Assembly (NCBI RefSeq): GCF_030295405.1
Contig: NZ_AP027080.1
Span: forward strand, 248,001 to 312,000
Reading direction: 5' to 3'
DNA: 64,000 bases
Origin: Mesoterricola silvestris
GTDB lineage: Bacteria > Acidobacteriota > Holophagae > Holophagales > Holophagaceae
Below the pieces are notes generated by a model. The model made no database searches. It had not been told where the DNA came from and worked only from the letters and a program-made list of their open reading frames with translations. The position numbers and the translations under genes are program-made. Shown here piece after piece: positions 47,210 to 56,563 of the stretch (position 1 is its first letter; each line of letters starts with the position of its first letter).

Positions 47210-48424
47210 ATGATCGCTGGGGCGAAGACCTTCCAGGAAATCCAGGTTGAAGACGGAGGAACTCTACTCGTCCTGGATAAGTTGCGTTGGCTCGCGGTTC
47301 TGATCTCTCTGAGCTTTCCGCTTCTGTTTTTCCCATTCCCCTTCCCTTTTGGTGATTTGGCCCGCACCGTTTTGATCCTATTCCTATTCCCGGGGATTTC
47401 GCTGGCTGGTATGGCAATACCAGTGCTGGTGTTTCTAGTTGCCAAGGATGATTACTTAAGCTACCTTTGGGCTTGTTCAATTTCGAGCTTTTTAGTCTTC
47501 TATCGCATTTCTCGACTTTCATATGATCAGGACTATTTTCGAGCCCTGATCGGCTGGGTTTTCCAGGCGATGAGCTTGATCTTGGGCTTGGTGATCTTCA
47601 TTCAGGCAGTCCAGGTGGTGGATCTCTTTTCTGTGAACTCTCTGATATTAGGCCTGTTCCCGAATATTTCGGGTCTGGCGGAAGGTAAAGGCTGTGCTTT
47701 TTTTACGGAACCTTCCGTTATGGCCGGACCGCTCCTTTTGTATGGCGCCCTTTGTGATCTATACGTGCGCCTTTCAAATGACGTAGGCGTCGAGCGCGCA
47801 AAGGTACGTTGGTTGGTGCTGATGATCTCCACTTTAGCCCTTTCCCGGAGCCTCACCTGTGGTCTTGTGGTTGCATTTTTCTTCTTCCGCCTGTTTTCTC
47901 CCCTACAATTGATCCTTGCGGGTGCATCCTTTGTTTTCCCCGCCTCTCTGTTATTCTTCGACCGGTTATTAGTTGCCGAATCAAGTTTTAATGCCTTTTC
48001 CATATTTAACATAACAACTGCTCTTGGGTCCTGGCGGTCGATCCCGGATCTCGCGATTGTGGCAAATTTTACCGGGTACTTGCTACCCAGTCTCACACCA
48101 GGGGTTAGGGAGCGGATCATGGCCCAGGCAAGTGAGATCAGTCCCGTCTTTACGTGGCTCCAGAACGTTTATTCATATTTTGCCTGCTTTGCAGCGAGCT
48201 TTGGATTACTGCTATCTCTCAGCGTCTTCTTCTTTCTCGGAAGGAGACTCATTGGGAAGTCGCGGGAATTCTCGACAATTCTATACGTGGCGTTGCTCTT
48301 GTTCGCAATGCTCTTCCTCTTGCCCAAATATGACGTGTCATGCTGGGTCGTTTTTGGTTTGATGGCCTTTCAGCGTCGGAACTCTTCAACGGCGCCGGAG
48401 GCGCCTGCAGCCTCATTGCCGTGA
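47210..48424 (+). CDS. O-antigen polymerase-like (Wzy) membrane protein
   Basis: 404 residues, about 10-12 hydrophobic helices with a larger polar loop (around residues 270-315), the usual plan of Wzy polymerases. Sequence identity within this family is low, so the call rests on topology and the neighbouring Wzz-like and Wzx-like genes. It would polymerise repeat units at the outer face of the inner membrane. Codon use is less GC-biased than rpoC next door, as in the whole island. Confidence 0.6.
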   Translation: MIAGAKTFQEIQVEDGGTLLVLDKLRWLAVLISLSFPLLFFPFPFPFGDLARTVLILFLFPGISLAGMAIPVLVFLVAKDDYLSYLWACSISSFLVFYRISRLSYDQDYFRALIGWVFQAMSLILGLVIFIQAVQVVDLFSVNSLILGLFPNISGLAEGKGCAFFTEPSVMAGPLLLYGALCDLYVRLSNDVGVERAKVRWLVLMISTLALSRSLTCGLVVAFFFFRLFSPLQLILAGASFVFPASLLFFDRLLVAESSFNAFSIFNITTALGSWRSIPDLAIVANFTGYLLPSLTPGVRERIMAQASEISPVFTWLQNVYSYFACFAASFGLLLSLSVFFFLGRRLIGKSREFSTILYVALLLFAMLFLLPKYDVSCWVVFGLMAFQRRNSSTAPEAPAASLP

Positions 48425-48518
48425 TGACCGCCTGGAGAGAATTGGCTGAATCATTGGCCAAGGGAATTCTAGGGGACTTGGTGAACGGTCAGGGATAATT
48501 CAACGATTTTGCCAATCC

Positions 48519-49697
48519 ATGGGAGTTGTTTTGAGTAGGTCATCAGCCCAAAAGACCCCGGCAACCCTCACTAATTTGGGGTCTTCGCGCTGGGCTTTCA
48601 TCCTGGAACTCTTCCGTGCTTACCTCGGATCGGCCGTCTCGGTGGGGGCCACCCTTGCGCGCGATAGTGTTGCCTTGCTCATCCATGCGCCCGGAGAAGT
48701 GGTTGTCTTTTTTGCTGGTTTCAATATGGCGACCCTCGCCTCCATGGTGCCTAGCGACTACATAATGACCAAGTTGTTGGCCACAAAAGGCAGCCACATT
48801 CGTGTCTCAGTCCTGGATCTGGTATTCAATGTGCTATTTTCGGCCACCTTTGCACTTGCGATGGGATTCCAAGCAGAAGGCCGTATTTGGGCTCTCGTCG
48901 CAGCGGGAAATTTGCTTCTGGCGTATCCGACGGGAGTGTTCTATGCCAGAAAACAGTACTTTTTTGCGCGAGCCTTTGCGGGCGGCGTTTCGGCGATATC
49001 GGCTGCGCTTTTCCTCCTGCATTTTCGGCTTGACCGGATGTATGCGTGCGCGGTGGTTAGTCTCGTCATCCTTGGGTGGACGATCGTGCTCATTGCCGGC
49101 GGGATTCGGTTTGAATGGAGAAAGAGCATCGATTTCAAGACCCTGCTCCGATTCACGGTTTCCTCCACCCCGTTTGCCCTCTTCTATGGGGGCAATTTTC
49201 ATCTTCTGAAGGCATCAGAGGGAATGGGGAGGCTTCCGCTCCTGGGGAACCGAAGTTGTTACTATGTTTATGCGGTGATGATGATGGCGGCACCGGTTGT
49301 GCTCAAGGCTGTCTCGGAAAAACCGGAATGGTTCCTGGGCTTCATTCACCGTCAACGTCGGCGTGCTCTTGTGTTACTCGTGTCCACCGCGGCCCTGCCA
49401 GCTATTTTGGTCGCCTTTGGCTCTCTCCGGCTCCAATTAATAGGAGCAAACGTGATCCTCCTGGTTTCTGCAATCCTGCTTTATTTTCTTTATAAATTGA
49501 TAATCATTCGTGACGAAGTAGCCCTTTTGGCAAGGTCTACGCTCGCCGTAAGCGTTGTTCTTTATATCCTTTTCCTCGTCCCACTGGCGTTGCATCTGGG
49601 ATTGCGGATATTTGCGACTGCACTTGTTGCAATCGAATTGATCGGCTTGTTTCATCTTCTCGGCCTCGCTAAGCCGAAAACGAAGATGGGAATGTGA
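48519..49697 (+). CDS. multi-pass membrane protein, possible Wzx-type flippase
   Basis: 392 residues with about 10-12 hydrophobic segments. Size, topology and position after Wzz-like and Wzy-like genes suggest a repeat-unit flippase, but I see no diagnostic motif. The ATG at 48519 has no ribosome site, while the in-frame TTG at 48531 has GGGAG about 5 bases upstream and may be the real start. It ends exactly against the convergent hddC gene (no spacer). Confidence 0.5.
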   Translation: MGVVLSRSSAQKTPATLTNLGSSRWAFILELFRAYLGSAVSVGATLARDSVALLIHAPGEVVVFFAGFNMATLASMVPSDYIMTKLLATKGSHIRVSVLDLVFNVLFSATFALAMGFQAEGRIWALVAAGNLLLAYPTGVFYARKQYFFARAFAGGVSAISAALFLLHFRLDRMYACAVVSLVILGWTIVLIAGGIRFEWRKSIDFKTLLRFTVSSTPFALFYGGNFHLLKASEGMGRLPLLGNRSCYYVYAVMMMAAPVVLKAVSEKPEWFLGFIHRQRRRALVLLVSTAALPAILVAFGSLRLQLIGANVILLVSAILLYFLYKLIIIRDEVALLARSTLAVSVVLYILFLVPLALHLGLRIFATALVAIELIGLFHLLGLAKPKTKMGM

Positions 49698-50432
49698 TCA
49701 ACTCGTTGGGCGCTCTCCTGGGAGGAGCGGAATCATGTCTTGGGCATGGCGGTAATCCTCAGGGATGCCGATATCAATGAACGGGGCATCAAATTCCCGA
49801 CCAAAAAGCGACCCTTGTGGGCAGCGGGGTGCGAAGACATCGGTTTCCAAGGAGAAGGGGCGGTCTGCCGGGGTAACCTGAAGGAAGTCTCTTGATAGGA
49901 CGTAGATGCCTCCGTTGATGAGGCCCTCCTCGAGGGCCGTCTTTTCCCGGAAGGAGTAAATGCGTCCATCGGGGCCAAGTTCCACGGTCCCGTATCGGTC
50001 AGCCGGACTCATACGTTTCAAGGCCAGGCAGGCTAGAGCCCCTTGGTGGCCCAGAAAATCCTGGGCTAGATCGTGAAGCGGAATGGGGAAGTATGAATCC
50101 CCGTTCATTACGAACACCGGCCCTGGGGTTGGGGGAAGGGTAGCCAAGGCAAATCGAACCGCACCGCCGGTCCCTAAGGGGCGATCCTCGTGGACGTAGG
50201 ATAGGCTCAGTGGGCCAAAGGAGTATCCAAGGTCTTTCTCAATCTTTTCCCCGAGGTAACCCACGGAGAGCACGGCATTCCGGATACCCTGGCTGGCAAT
50301 TTGGCTCAGGAGATGCTTCAGGAATGGAATACCGCGGATGGGCGCAAGGGGCTTTGGGAGGTCTGATACGACGGCCCGAAGCCGGGTCCCGAACCCACCT
50401 GCCAAGACGATGGCCGTTGAAGCCGTGTTCAT
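49698..50432 (-). CDS. hddC: D-glycero-D-manno-heptose 1-phosphate guanylyltransferase (HddC-like)
   Basis: 244 residues. N-terminal nucleotidyltransferase motif LAGGFGTRLR with DLPKPLAPI, then MNGDSYF (metal-binding Asp). It would attach GMP to heptose 1-phosphate to give GDP-D-glycero-D-manno-heptose. Its start overlaps the gmhA stop by 4 bases and the order hddA-gmhA-hddC is that of GDP-heptose clusters. A hexose-1-phosphate nucleotidyltransferase is the alternative if read in isolation. Confidence 0.85.
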   Translation of the reverse strand: MNTASTAIVLAGGFGTRLRAVVSDLPKPLAPIRGIPFLKHLLSQIASQGIRNAVLSVGYLGEKIEKDLGYSFGPLSLSYVHEDRPLGTGGAVRFALATLPPTPGPVFVMNGDSYFPIPLHDLAQDFLGHQGALACLALKRMSPADRYGTVELGPDGRIYSFREKTALEEGLINGGIYVLSRDFLQVTPADRPFSLETDVFAPRCPQGSLFGREFDAPFIDIGIPEDYRHAQDMIPLLPGERPTS

Positions 50433-51001
50433 GCGAAGAGGCCCTTTTCAACGAGTTCGCAGAGGATGTGCCCGATAAGGATGTGGCCTTCCTGAATACG
50501 TGGTGTGTCGTTGGAGGGGACCTCAAGGAGTATGTCTGAAAGTCCTTTGAGCTTGCCCCCTCCTTCCCCAGTCATTCCGACTGTGACCATGCCGACTTCT
50601 TTGGCCTTTTCAAAAGCGGCGAGGATGTTTTTCGAGTTTCCGGACGTGGTGATGCCTACGAGGACATCGCCTGGGCGTCCTTTCGCCAGAACAAGTCTTG
50701 CGTAGGTGACGTTGTAGTCATAGTCATTGGCAACGGCCGTTAGGAAGGAGGTGTTTACGTGAAGCGCTTCAGAGTCCAAAGGGGGGCGGTCAAAATAGAA
50801 CCGTCCGGAAAATTCGGCGGCAAGATGCTGGGCGTCGGCTGCACTGCCACCGTTTCCGCAGAATAGAACCCTACCGCCCGATCGGAAGGCCGTGATCATG
50901 GCCTCGACGGCCTTTCCCATGCAAGAATGCAGTTCGACATTTCGGCGGAGCTTTTCGGCATTAGCTGCGGATTCGGCAAACACATCATTAATGCGGGTCA
51001 T
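50429..51001 (-). CDS. gmhA: sedoheptulose 7-phosphate isomerase
   Basis: 190 residues of the SIS-domain GmhA family. GRVLFCGNGGSAADAQHLAAEF is the family signature (phosphate loop within it), with SSxTxGNS-like GITTSGNSKN later. It turns sedoheptulose 7-phosphate into heptose 7-phosphate, the first committed step. The start overlaps the hddA stop (ATGA) and has TGGGAGG upstream. Confidence 0.93.
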   Translation of the reverse strand: MTRINDVFAESAANAEKLRRNVELHSCMGKAVEAMITAFRSGGRVLFCGNGGSAADAQHLAAEFSGRFYFDRPPLDSEALHVNTSFLTAVANDYDYNVTYARLVLAKGRPGDVLVGITTSGNSKNILAAFEKAKEVGMVTVGMTGEGGGKLKGLSDILLEVPSNDTPRIQEGHILIGHILCELVEKGLFA

Positions 51002-52023
51002 GCTTCCTCCCAGGTAATGAGGCCAGTGTTGGTGAACTGGAAGCGGCAGACGGTTCCGAGTTCAGGTGAGAGTGCTCTGGAGACTGCATGCCAGGCATTG
51101 TCTGGGCAGTAGAAGATCATATGGCCGCCGCCACCGGCGCCGGACAGCTTACCTCCGGTCGCTCCAGCCTGGATGGCCGTTTCGTAAATTTTGTCGATGG
51201 CAGGGTTTGTGATCCCATCCGCCATCTTCTTTTTTGACTGCCAACCAAAATCCAGGATTCTACCCAGGTCAGCAAGTCTGCCCAAGAGAAGGGCTTCCTT
51301 CATTTCGACCGCTTGGGTTTTCAATTTGTGCATCGCTTCGATCGCGGTGGCCTTTTTATCGAGGGCGTTGCGGCTCTGTTTCTCAATGATGGTGGATGAA
51401 AGGCGACTCGCTCCCGTATAGAAGAGCAGCAAGTTGTTCTCCAATTGGAGAATCCGCGAGTCCTTAAGTCGGAGCGGGTTTACGATGACCTTGTCGTTTC
51501 CATAGAACTCCATGAAATTGAACCCGCCAAAAGTCGCGGCATACTGATCTTGTTTGCCGCCAGCCATGCCGAGGTCCTCGCGTTCAATCTCATAGGCAAG
51601 CCTAGCGATCTCATACTCTCCAAGAGGTAGCGAGAGCCATTCTGCGAAGGCACCCACCAGTGCCGTTACCAGGGTGGATGAAGATCCAAGACCCGAACCC
51701 GGCGGGGCATCCACGTGGGTGCTGAGTTCGAAGGCAAGAGGGCGCTTGACGTACTGTGAGACAACCCGGTTGTAGACGCCCTTCAGGAGTTGGAGGGGGC
51801 CTTCCGGGGCGAGGAAATCCCTGCTCTCGTGTTCCTCAACCAGACCGTGGTCGAGGCTCTTGAGGACGATACGATTCCCATCGAGAGGACGAATGGAGGC
51901 CGTGGCGAAAAGATTGATGGTTGCGTTTAGGATGCTCCCGCCATACAGGTCTGAGTATGGACTGACGTCCGTGCCGCCTCCTGCGAGGCCGATTCTGAGG
52001 GGAGCACGGGAATGAACCAGCAT
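50998..52023 (-). CDS. hddA: D-glycero-D-manno-heptose 7-phosphate kinase (GHMP family)
   Basis: 341 residues of the GHMP kinase fold. The N-terminal SRAPLRIGLAGGGTDVSPY, the ATP loop PPGSGLGSSSTLVTAL and the C-terminal GGKLSGAGGGGHM are all present. It phosphorylates heptose 7-phosphate at C1. The 1,7-bisphosphate must then lose its C7 phosphate (GmhB) before HddC; no gmhB is seen in this window. The ATG follows CAGGAG. First gene of the three-gene heptose unit. Confidence 0.92.
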   Translation of the reverse strand: MLVHSRAPLRIGLAGGGTDVSPYSDLYGGSILNATINLFATASIRPLDGNRIVLKSLDHGLVEEHESRDFLAPEGPLQLLKGVYNRVVSQYVKRPLAFELSTHVDAPPGSGLGSSSTLVTALVGAFAEWLSLPLGEYEIARLAYEIEREDLGMAGGKQDQYAATFGGFNFMEFYGNDKVIVNPLRLKDSRILQLENNLLLFYTGASRLSSTIIEKQSRNALDKKATAIEAMHKLKTQAVEMKEALLLGRLADLGRILDFGWQSKKKMADGITNPAIDKIYETAIQAGATGGKLSGAGGGGHMIFYCPDNAWHAVSRALSPELGTVCRFQFTNTGLITWEEA

Positions 52024-52184
52024 GCATCTTCTCCTGAGGGAATCGTCGGTTGTCCGACGGGTGATGAATTGTTACGGAAAATCTGAAGGGATTAGGCGAA
52101 CAGGAGACACCCAAAAGGAGCATTCGTTCCGGGAAGGGAATTATCTCGCTTGTTGTAGCGGAAAATCCGGTTGTATCAGATGTT

Positions 52185-52940
52185 TCATCTGGGGCGTTTT
52201 ACAAACTGAAATAGGCGGGAGGTGAATTTTCGGAGAAAATACAGTGGGCTGACGTGGATTCCATGATCCCGGAAGGCACGCCAATTCTCACCGTTCATCC
52301 GCAGAATATTGCCAAGGTTCCGGTTGGAAGCGCCGCCCATCCGCATTCTAACGAGAATCCCGGGAATATGAGTTGTCCGGATTCCGTTGATCGCGATGAA
52401 GCGAAGCATGAGTTCCATGTCCGCGGCGATTCGATATTCGGTGTTGAATCCCCCGAGTCTCACATAGACTTCTCGTCGGGCATAGAAGGTCGGGAAGGGT
52501 GGAAGCCAGCCTGACTCAAAGGAGCCCAATTTGTAAGGGCTAGACTTCCAGTATCTGATGATTCGGTTAATGTCATCGGAGGCGACATAGGCTAGGTCTC
52601 CAAAGACGGCGTCGCAGGTGCCTGCTTCAAACGTTTCCGCAATTCGCTGGAGGACGCCGTCATTGTCCAGCACATCATCAGAATTGAGTGTGCCGAGGAT
52701 GTCCCCCGTAGCGGCGGCGATGCCTTTGTTCATGGCATCGTAGAGTCCCTTGTCGGGTTCTGACACGAAATAAGCGATCCTGGGCAGGAATGGTCGAATA
52801 GCCTCAAGGGTGGGTTCGGCGGACCCTCCATCGATGACCACCAGTTCGACCTCATGGGACGTTTTCTGTTCCAGGATCGATTTCAGGGCCTCCGCCACCT
52901 GCGGGTTGTTCCATACGACCGTGATGACGCTGATTTTCAT
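52185..52940 (-). CDS. family 2 glycosyltransferase
   Basis: 251 residues of the GT-A type. N-terminal ISVITVVWNN, then LVVIDGGSAEPT, PDKGLYDAMNKGI and the metal motif in LNSDDV are typical of the WcaE-like group of GT2. It would add a sugar to the polysaccharide repeat unit on the cytoplasmic side. Start at 52940 with GAGG upstream. A 161-base low-GC gap separates it from hddA, so it may have its own transcript. Confidence 0.88.
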   Translation of the reverse strand: MKISVITVVWNNPQVAEALKSILEQKTSHEVELVVIDGGSAEPTLEAIRPFLPRIAYFVSEPDKGLYDAMNKGIAAATGDILGTLNSDDVLDNDGVLQRIAETFEAGTCDAVFGDLAYVASDDINRIIRYWKSSPYKLGSFESGWLPPFPTFYARREVYVRLGGFNTEYRIAADMELMLRFIAINGIRTTHIPGILVRMRMGGASNRNLGNILRMNGENWRAFRDHGIHVSPLYFLRKFTSRLFQFVKRPR

Positions 52941-53353
52941 GTTTCGAGTCCTCTTTGGCCAACCAGGGGCGCACCTTTAGGGCTTCGCGCCGGATGATAC
53001 TGGCCTGATTCTTCCAAGCATACCAAAGAATCAACGCCACTTCGACAATTTGGGGAAGGATGGGGGACTGGTCTCAAATTCCCCGACCCCTGGCGACAGC
53101 GAAGCTCCATAAGGGTTTCCTGGAAATTCTCAAGGCGGGGTTCATAGGGTGGCGCCGATCCAGGATGCGGGTTAACGGGTGTTCTCGGAATGGAAACCGT
53201 TCCTGGAGATATAGGTCTCATTTCAAATAGTGACGACGCCTGTTGCTGTGCGAAATTTTCCAATTGCCTGTATTGAAGTTGTGTGTAGAATTGACTGTCT
53301 AAGATTGGATTGTCTTGACATTATTTCAAACGATAGGTGAGGAGGTACTGGTT
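52941..53353. other. 413-base gap between divergent genes
   Basis: The left half is still moderately GC-rich and holds only weak minus-strand open frames without ribosome sites. The right third (about 53220-53350) is AT-rich and should carry the gmd promoter: TTGTGT (53279-53284) with TAAGAT (53300-53305) is possible but the spacer is only 15 bases, and TTGACA (53315-53320) has no matching -10. I see no convincing gene. Confidence 0.35.
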
Positions 53354-54439
53354 ATGGCCAAGGTCGCTCTGATTACGGGAGTCACGGGTCAAGATGGAGC
53401 CTACTTGGCAGAATTTCTGCTCAACAAAGGCTATGAAGTACATGGTATCAAGCGAAGGTCATCTTCGTTCAATACGGCCAGAATCGACCATCTTTTTCAC
53501 GATTTGCACGAGTCCGGGAGATCCTTTTATCTCCATTACGGAGATATGACGGATTCTTCTGGTCTTACCCGTATTATCCAGGACGTACAACCTGATGAAA
53601 TATATAACTTAGCTGCACAAAGCCATGTTCAGGTGTCATTCGAGGAGCCGGAATATACTGCCAATTCAGACGCCCTGGGCGCTCTTCGGATCCTGGAAGC
53701 GATTCGCCTGCTTGGGTTGTCGAAGAAGACGCGATTTTACCAGGCTTCCACTTCCGAGCTGTACGGTCTGGTCCAGGAAGTGCCTCAGCGTGAGACGACG
53801 CCCTTCTATCCGCGCTCGCCTTACGCCGTGGCCAAGCTTTATGCATATTGGATCACGGTGAATTATCGGGAGGCCTATGGCATCTTCGGGTGCAACGGCA
53901 TTCTTTTCAACCACGAGAGTCCGCTTCGGGGCGAAACGTTCGTGACCCGGAAGATCACTCGTGGTTTGTCACGTATCAAACTGGGCGTTCAAGAATGCCT
54001 TTATCTTGGAAACCTGGATGCGCTGCGTGATTGGGGCCATGCCCGAGACTACGTCGAAATGCAGTGGCTCATGCTCCAGCAGGAGCGCCCCGAGGACTTC
54101 GTCATCGCCACAGGGATGCAGTACAGCGTGCGAGACTTTGTGAACGCGGTGGCGAAGGAGCTGGGCATGGCCATTACCTGGCGAGGGGAAGGAAAGAACG
54201 AGCAGGGATTCGACTCGGACGGCAAGTGCGTTGTGGCGGTGGATCCGAGGTACTTCCGCCCGACAGAAGTTGCCTCCCTGCTTGGAGACGCATCCAAGGC
54301 TCGGGAAAAATTGGGTTGGGTGCCTGCCACGGATTTCAATACTCTGGTCAAGGAGATGACCCGGGAGGATCTACGGGCGGCAGAGCGAGATGAACTCGTC
54401 AAGCGGCACGGTTATCAGATTTTTCAGCAAGCCGAATAG
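53354..54439 (+). CDS. gmd: GDP-mannose 4,6-dehydratase family protein
   Basis: 361 residues of the short-chain dehydrogenase fold. NAD-binding [15 protein letters not shown] is at about residues 9-23, catalytic residues lie in STSELYG and [12 protein letters not shown] (YxxxK), and [20 protein letters not shown] is the Gmd hallmark. It makes GDP-4-keto-6-deoxy-mannose. Because GDP-heptose genes lie next to it, it could instead act on GDP-manno-heptose, as the related DmhA/WcbK enzymes do. The ATG at 53354 has AGGAGG 8 bases upstream. Confidence 0.9.
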   Translation: MAKVALITGVTGQDGAYLAEFLLNKGYEVHGIKRRSSSFNTARIDHLFHDLHESGRSFYLHYGDMTDSSGLTRIIQDVQPDEIYNLAAQSHVQVSFEEPEYTANSDALGALRILEAIRLLGLSKKTRFYQASTSELYGLVQEVPQRETTPFYPRSPYAVAKLYAYWITVNYREAYGIFGCNGILFNHESPLRGETFVTRKITRGLSRIKLGVQECLYLGNLDALRDWGHARDYVEMQWLMLQQERPEDFVIATGMQYSVRDFVNAVAKELGMAITWRGEGKNEQGFDSDGKCVVAVDPRYFRPTEVASLLGDASKAREKLGWVPATDFNTLVKEMTREDLRAAERDELVKRHGYQIFQQAE

Positions 54440-54472
54440 GTAATCCAGGGGTTATATGGTTTGGGAGGTGGC

Positions 54473-55396
54473 TTGAAAATTCTTCTAACGGGTGCCGCTG
54501 GCATGGTCGGCAAGAACTTGCTTGAGCACCCTGCTGCACGTTCTCACGCTTTCCTTACACCCCGCCAAGATGAACTGGATCTTCGCGACTACCCTGCTCT
54601 TCTTGCATACCTAAAAACCAATTTGCCCGATCTTGTGATCCACGCAGCGGGGAAGGTTGGGGGAATTCAGGCCAACATGGCGGATCCCGTCGGATTCCTC
54701 CTTGAGAACTTGGATATGGGGCGGAACCTGGTGTGGGGGGCGAGGAACGCCGGTATTCCCCGCTTGCTCAACCTGGGCAGCTCCTGTATGTATCCCCGCA
54801 ATATCTCGGAGCCGCTTCGGGAGGAAATGGTCCTGAAGGGGGAATTGGAGCCAACGAATGAAGGGTACGCCCTGGCCAAGGTGACGACGGCCCGGCTTTG
54901 CGAGTACATCACAAGGGCTGAACCCAAATTTCAGTACAAGACGTTTATTCCTTGCAATTTATATGGCAGGCACGACAAATTCGATGCCTTTGCCGCCCAC
55001 CTGATTCCCGCCGTCATCCGCAAAGTGGACGAAGCGGTCCGTACGGATGCAGAGGTGATCACGATTTGGGGGGACGGCACCGCGCGAAGGGAATTCATGT
55101 ACGCTGGTGATATGGCTGATGCGCTCATTCAAGGTGTCGAGCGGTTTGATGCATTACCAGAAACGATGAACGTAGGCCTCGGAACGGATTGGTCCGTGAA
55201 CGAATACTACGAAGCCGTCGCCGACGTGATGGGCTACAGGGGCAGGTTTGACCACGACCTGACAAAGCCTGTTGGAATGGCACGCAAGCTGGTCTCCACC
55301 GAGCGCCTGGAGGCTTGGGGCTGGAGGGCAGGCACAAGCCTTCGGGATGGTGTTCAGAAGACGGTGGATTTTTTCAAAAAGGAGTGGCAAGGATGA
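54473..55396 (+). CDS. GDP-L-fucose synthase-like NAD-dependent epimerase/reductase (Fcl/ColC type)
   Basis: 307 residues. The Rossmann motif LLTGAAGMVGKNL opens the protein. HAAGKVGGIQANMADP and LGSSCMYP (catalytic Ser/Cys region) and YALAKVTT (YxxxK) are typical of Fcl. It epimerises and/or reduces a GDP-4-keto sugar. Next to a ColD-like protein it could be the ColC-type enzyme that finishes GDP-colitose or a heptose equivalent. The start is TTG at 54473, preceded by GGGAGG. It overlaps the next gene by 4 bases. Confidence 0.85.
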   Translation: MKILLTGAAGMVGKNLLEHPAARSHAFLTPRQDELDLRDYPALLAYLKTNLPDLVIHAAGKVGGIQANMADPVGFLLENLDMGRNLVWGARNAGIPRLLNLGSSCMYPRNISEPLREEMVLKGELEPTNEGYALAKVTTARLCEYITRAEPKFQYKTFIPCNLYGRHDKFDAFAAHLIPAVIRKVDEAVRTDAEVITIWGDGTARREFMYAGDMADALIQGVERFDALPETMNVGLGTDWSVNEYYEAVADVMGYRGRFDHDLTKPVGMARKLVSTERLEAWGWRAGTSLRDGVQKTVDFFKKEWQG

Positions 55397-56559
55397 GCTT
55401 TCGCTTCCCTCTGGCAACGACGTCCTGGGGCACGGAGGAGATAGACGCGATGCACCGCGTCATCGATTCCGGAATGTACACAATGGGTCCGAACGTCAAG
55501 GCCTGCGAGAAGGCATTTGCCCAGGCGATGGGCAGCCGCTCTTGCGTAATGGTGAATTCTGGTTCTTCTGCGAACCTCTTGATGATTGCGGCACTGTTTT
55601 ACACAAAGGACCCTTTGCTCAAATTAAAGGCGGGGGATGAGATCATTGTTCCCGCCGTTTCCTGGAGCACAACCTACTATCCACTTCATCAGTACGGCCT
55701 GAAGTTGAAATTTGTAGATATCGACCTTGAAACGCTGAATCTCGACCACTCGGCCCTTGAGAGGGCGCTCACGGACCGCACGCGGGCGATCCTTGCCGTC
55801 AATCTTTTGGGTAACCCCAATGATTTTAATAAAATACAGCAGCTTATCGCAGGACGGGATATCCTGTTGCTCGAAGACAACTGCGAGTCGATGGGAGCCC
55901 GATTCCAGGGCCGCATGGCGGGGACCTTCGGTCTGATGGGAACCTACAGCTCCTTCTTCAGTCATCACATCTCGACGATGGAGGGCGGGTTCGTGGTGAC
56001 TGACAACGAGGAACTCGACCAAATTCTTCGCTGCCTACGGGCCCATGGCTGGACCCGGGATTTGCCTAAGTCCAACCTTGTCTGTGGGGACAAGGGAGAA
56101 GATCCCTTCGAAGAGTCCTATCGCTTTGTTCTGCCAGGCTATAACTTCCGGCCCCTGGAAATGGAGGGCGCTTTGGGCATCGAGCAGATTCGGCGCCTGC
56201 CTTCGATTGTTGCCGAGCGCCGCAAGAACGCGGCTCTCTTCCAGGCCAAGATGGAAAGCCATCCGGACCTCATGATTCAACGGGAAACCGGAGAGAGCAG
56301 CTGGTTCGGGTTCAGCCTCGTCATCCGCCCAGGGCGAGCCCTCACCCGAAAAGCACTGGTTAAAAGGCTTAACGAATTGGGCTTTGAATGCCGCCCCATT
56401 GTCGCCGGCAATTTCGCTAAGAATGAAGTGGTTAAATTCTTCAATGCGGAAGTGGCCAGTCCGCTTCGCAACGCCGAGCACATCGACCAGTTTGGGCTTT
56501 TCATTGGGAATCACCACTTCCCGATTGCGGAAGCGTTTGAGCAACTTGGTAGGGTCTAA
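55393..56559 (+). CDS. ColD-like PLP enzyme: GDP-4-keto-6-deoxysugar 3-dehydratase
   Basis: 388 residues of the DegT/DnrJ/EryC1 fold. In aminotransferases of this family a lysine that binds PLP sits in a SFHxxK...EGG motif. Here the segment reads SSFFSHHISTMEGG, with His191 at the lysine position. A Lys-to-His change is the known mark of 3-dehydratases (ColD; the CDP-sugar E1/RfbH group), which remove the C3 hydroxyl instead of transferring an amino group. LRAHGWTRDLP also fits the ColD branch. The start overlaps the preceding stop (ATGA). The GDP substrate could be a mannose or a manno-heptose derivative. Confidence 0.85.
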   Translation: MSFRFPLATTSWGTEEIDAMHRVIDSGMYTMGPNVKACEKAFAQAMGSRSCVMVNSGSSANLLMIAALFYTKDPLLKLKAGDEIIVPAVSWSTTYYPLHQYGLKLKFVDIDLETLNLDHSALERALTDRTRAILAVNLLGNPNDFNKIQQLIAGRDILLLEDNCESMGARFQGRMAGTFGLMGTYSSFFSHHISTMEGGFVVTDNEELDQILRCLRAHGWTRDLPKSNLVCGDKGEDPFEESYRFVLPGYNFRPLEMEGALGIEQIRRLPSIVAERRKNAALFQAKMESHPDLMIQRETGESSWFGFSLVIRPGRALTRKALVKRLNELGFECRPIVAGNFAKNEVVKFFNAEVASPLRNAEHIDQFGLFIGNHHFPIAEAFEQLGRV

Positions 56560-56563
56560 GGCC

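Noticed and set aside
52937-53263. Possible 108-residue minus-strand protein upstream of the GT2 gene
   Set aside because: No ribosome site, proline/arginine-rich random composition, and the interval is needed for divergent promoters.
53315-53353. Earlier in-frame start for gmd
   Set aside because: The start at 53354 has a strong AGGAGG site and gives the normal Gmd N-terminus.
55393-56559. Perosamine-type aminotransferase (PerA) reading of the DegT-fold gene
   Set aside because: The PLP lysine is replaced by histidine, which fits a 3-dehydratase instead.
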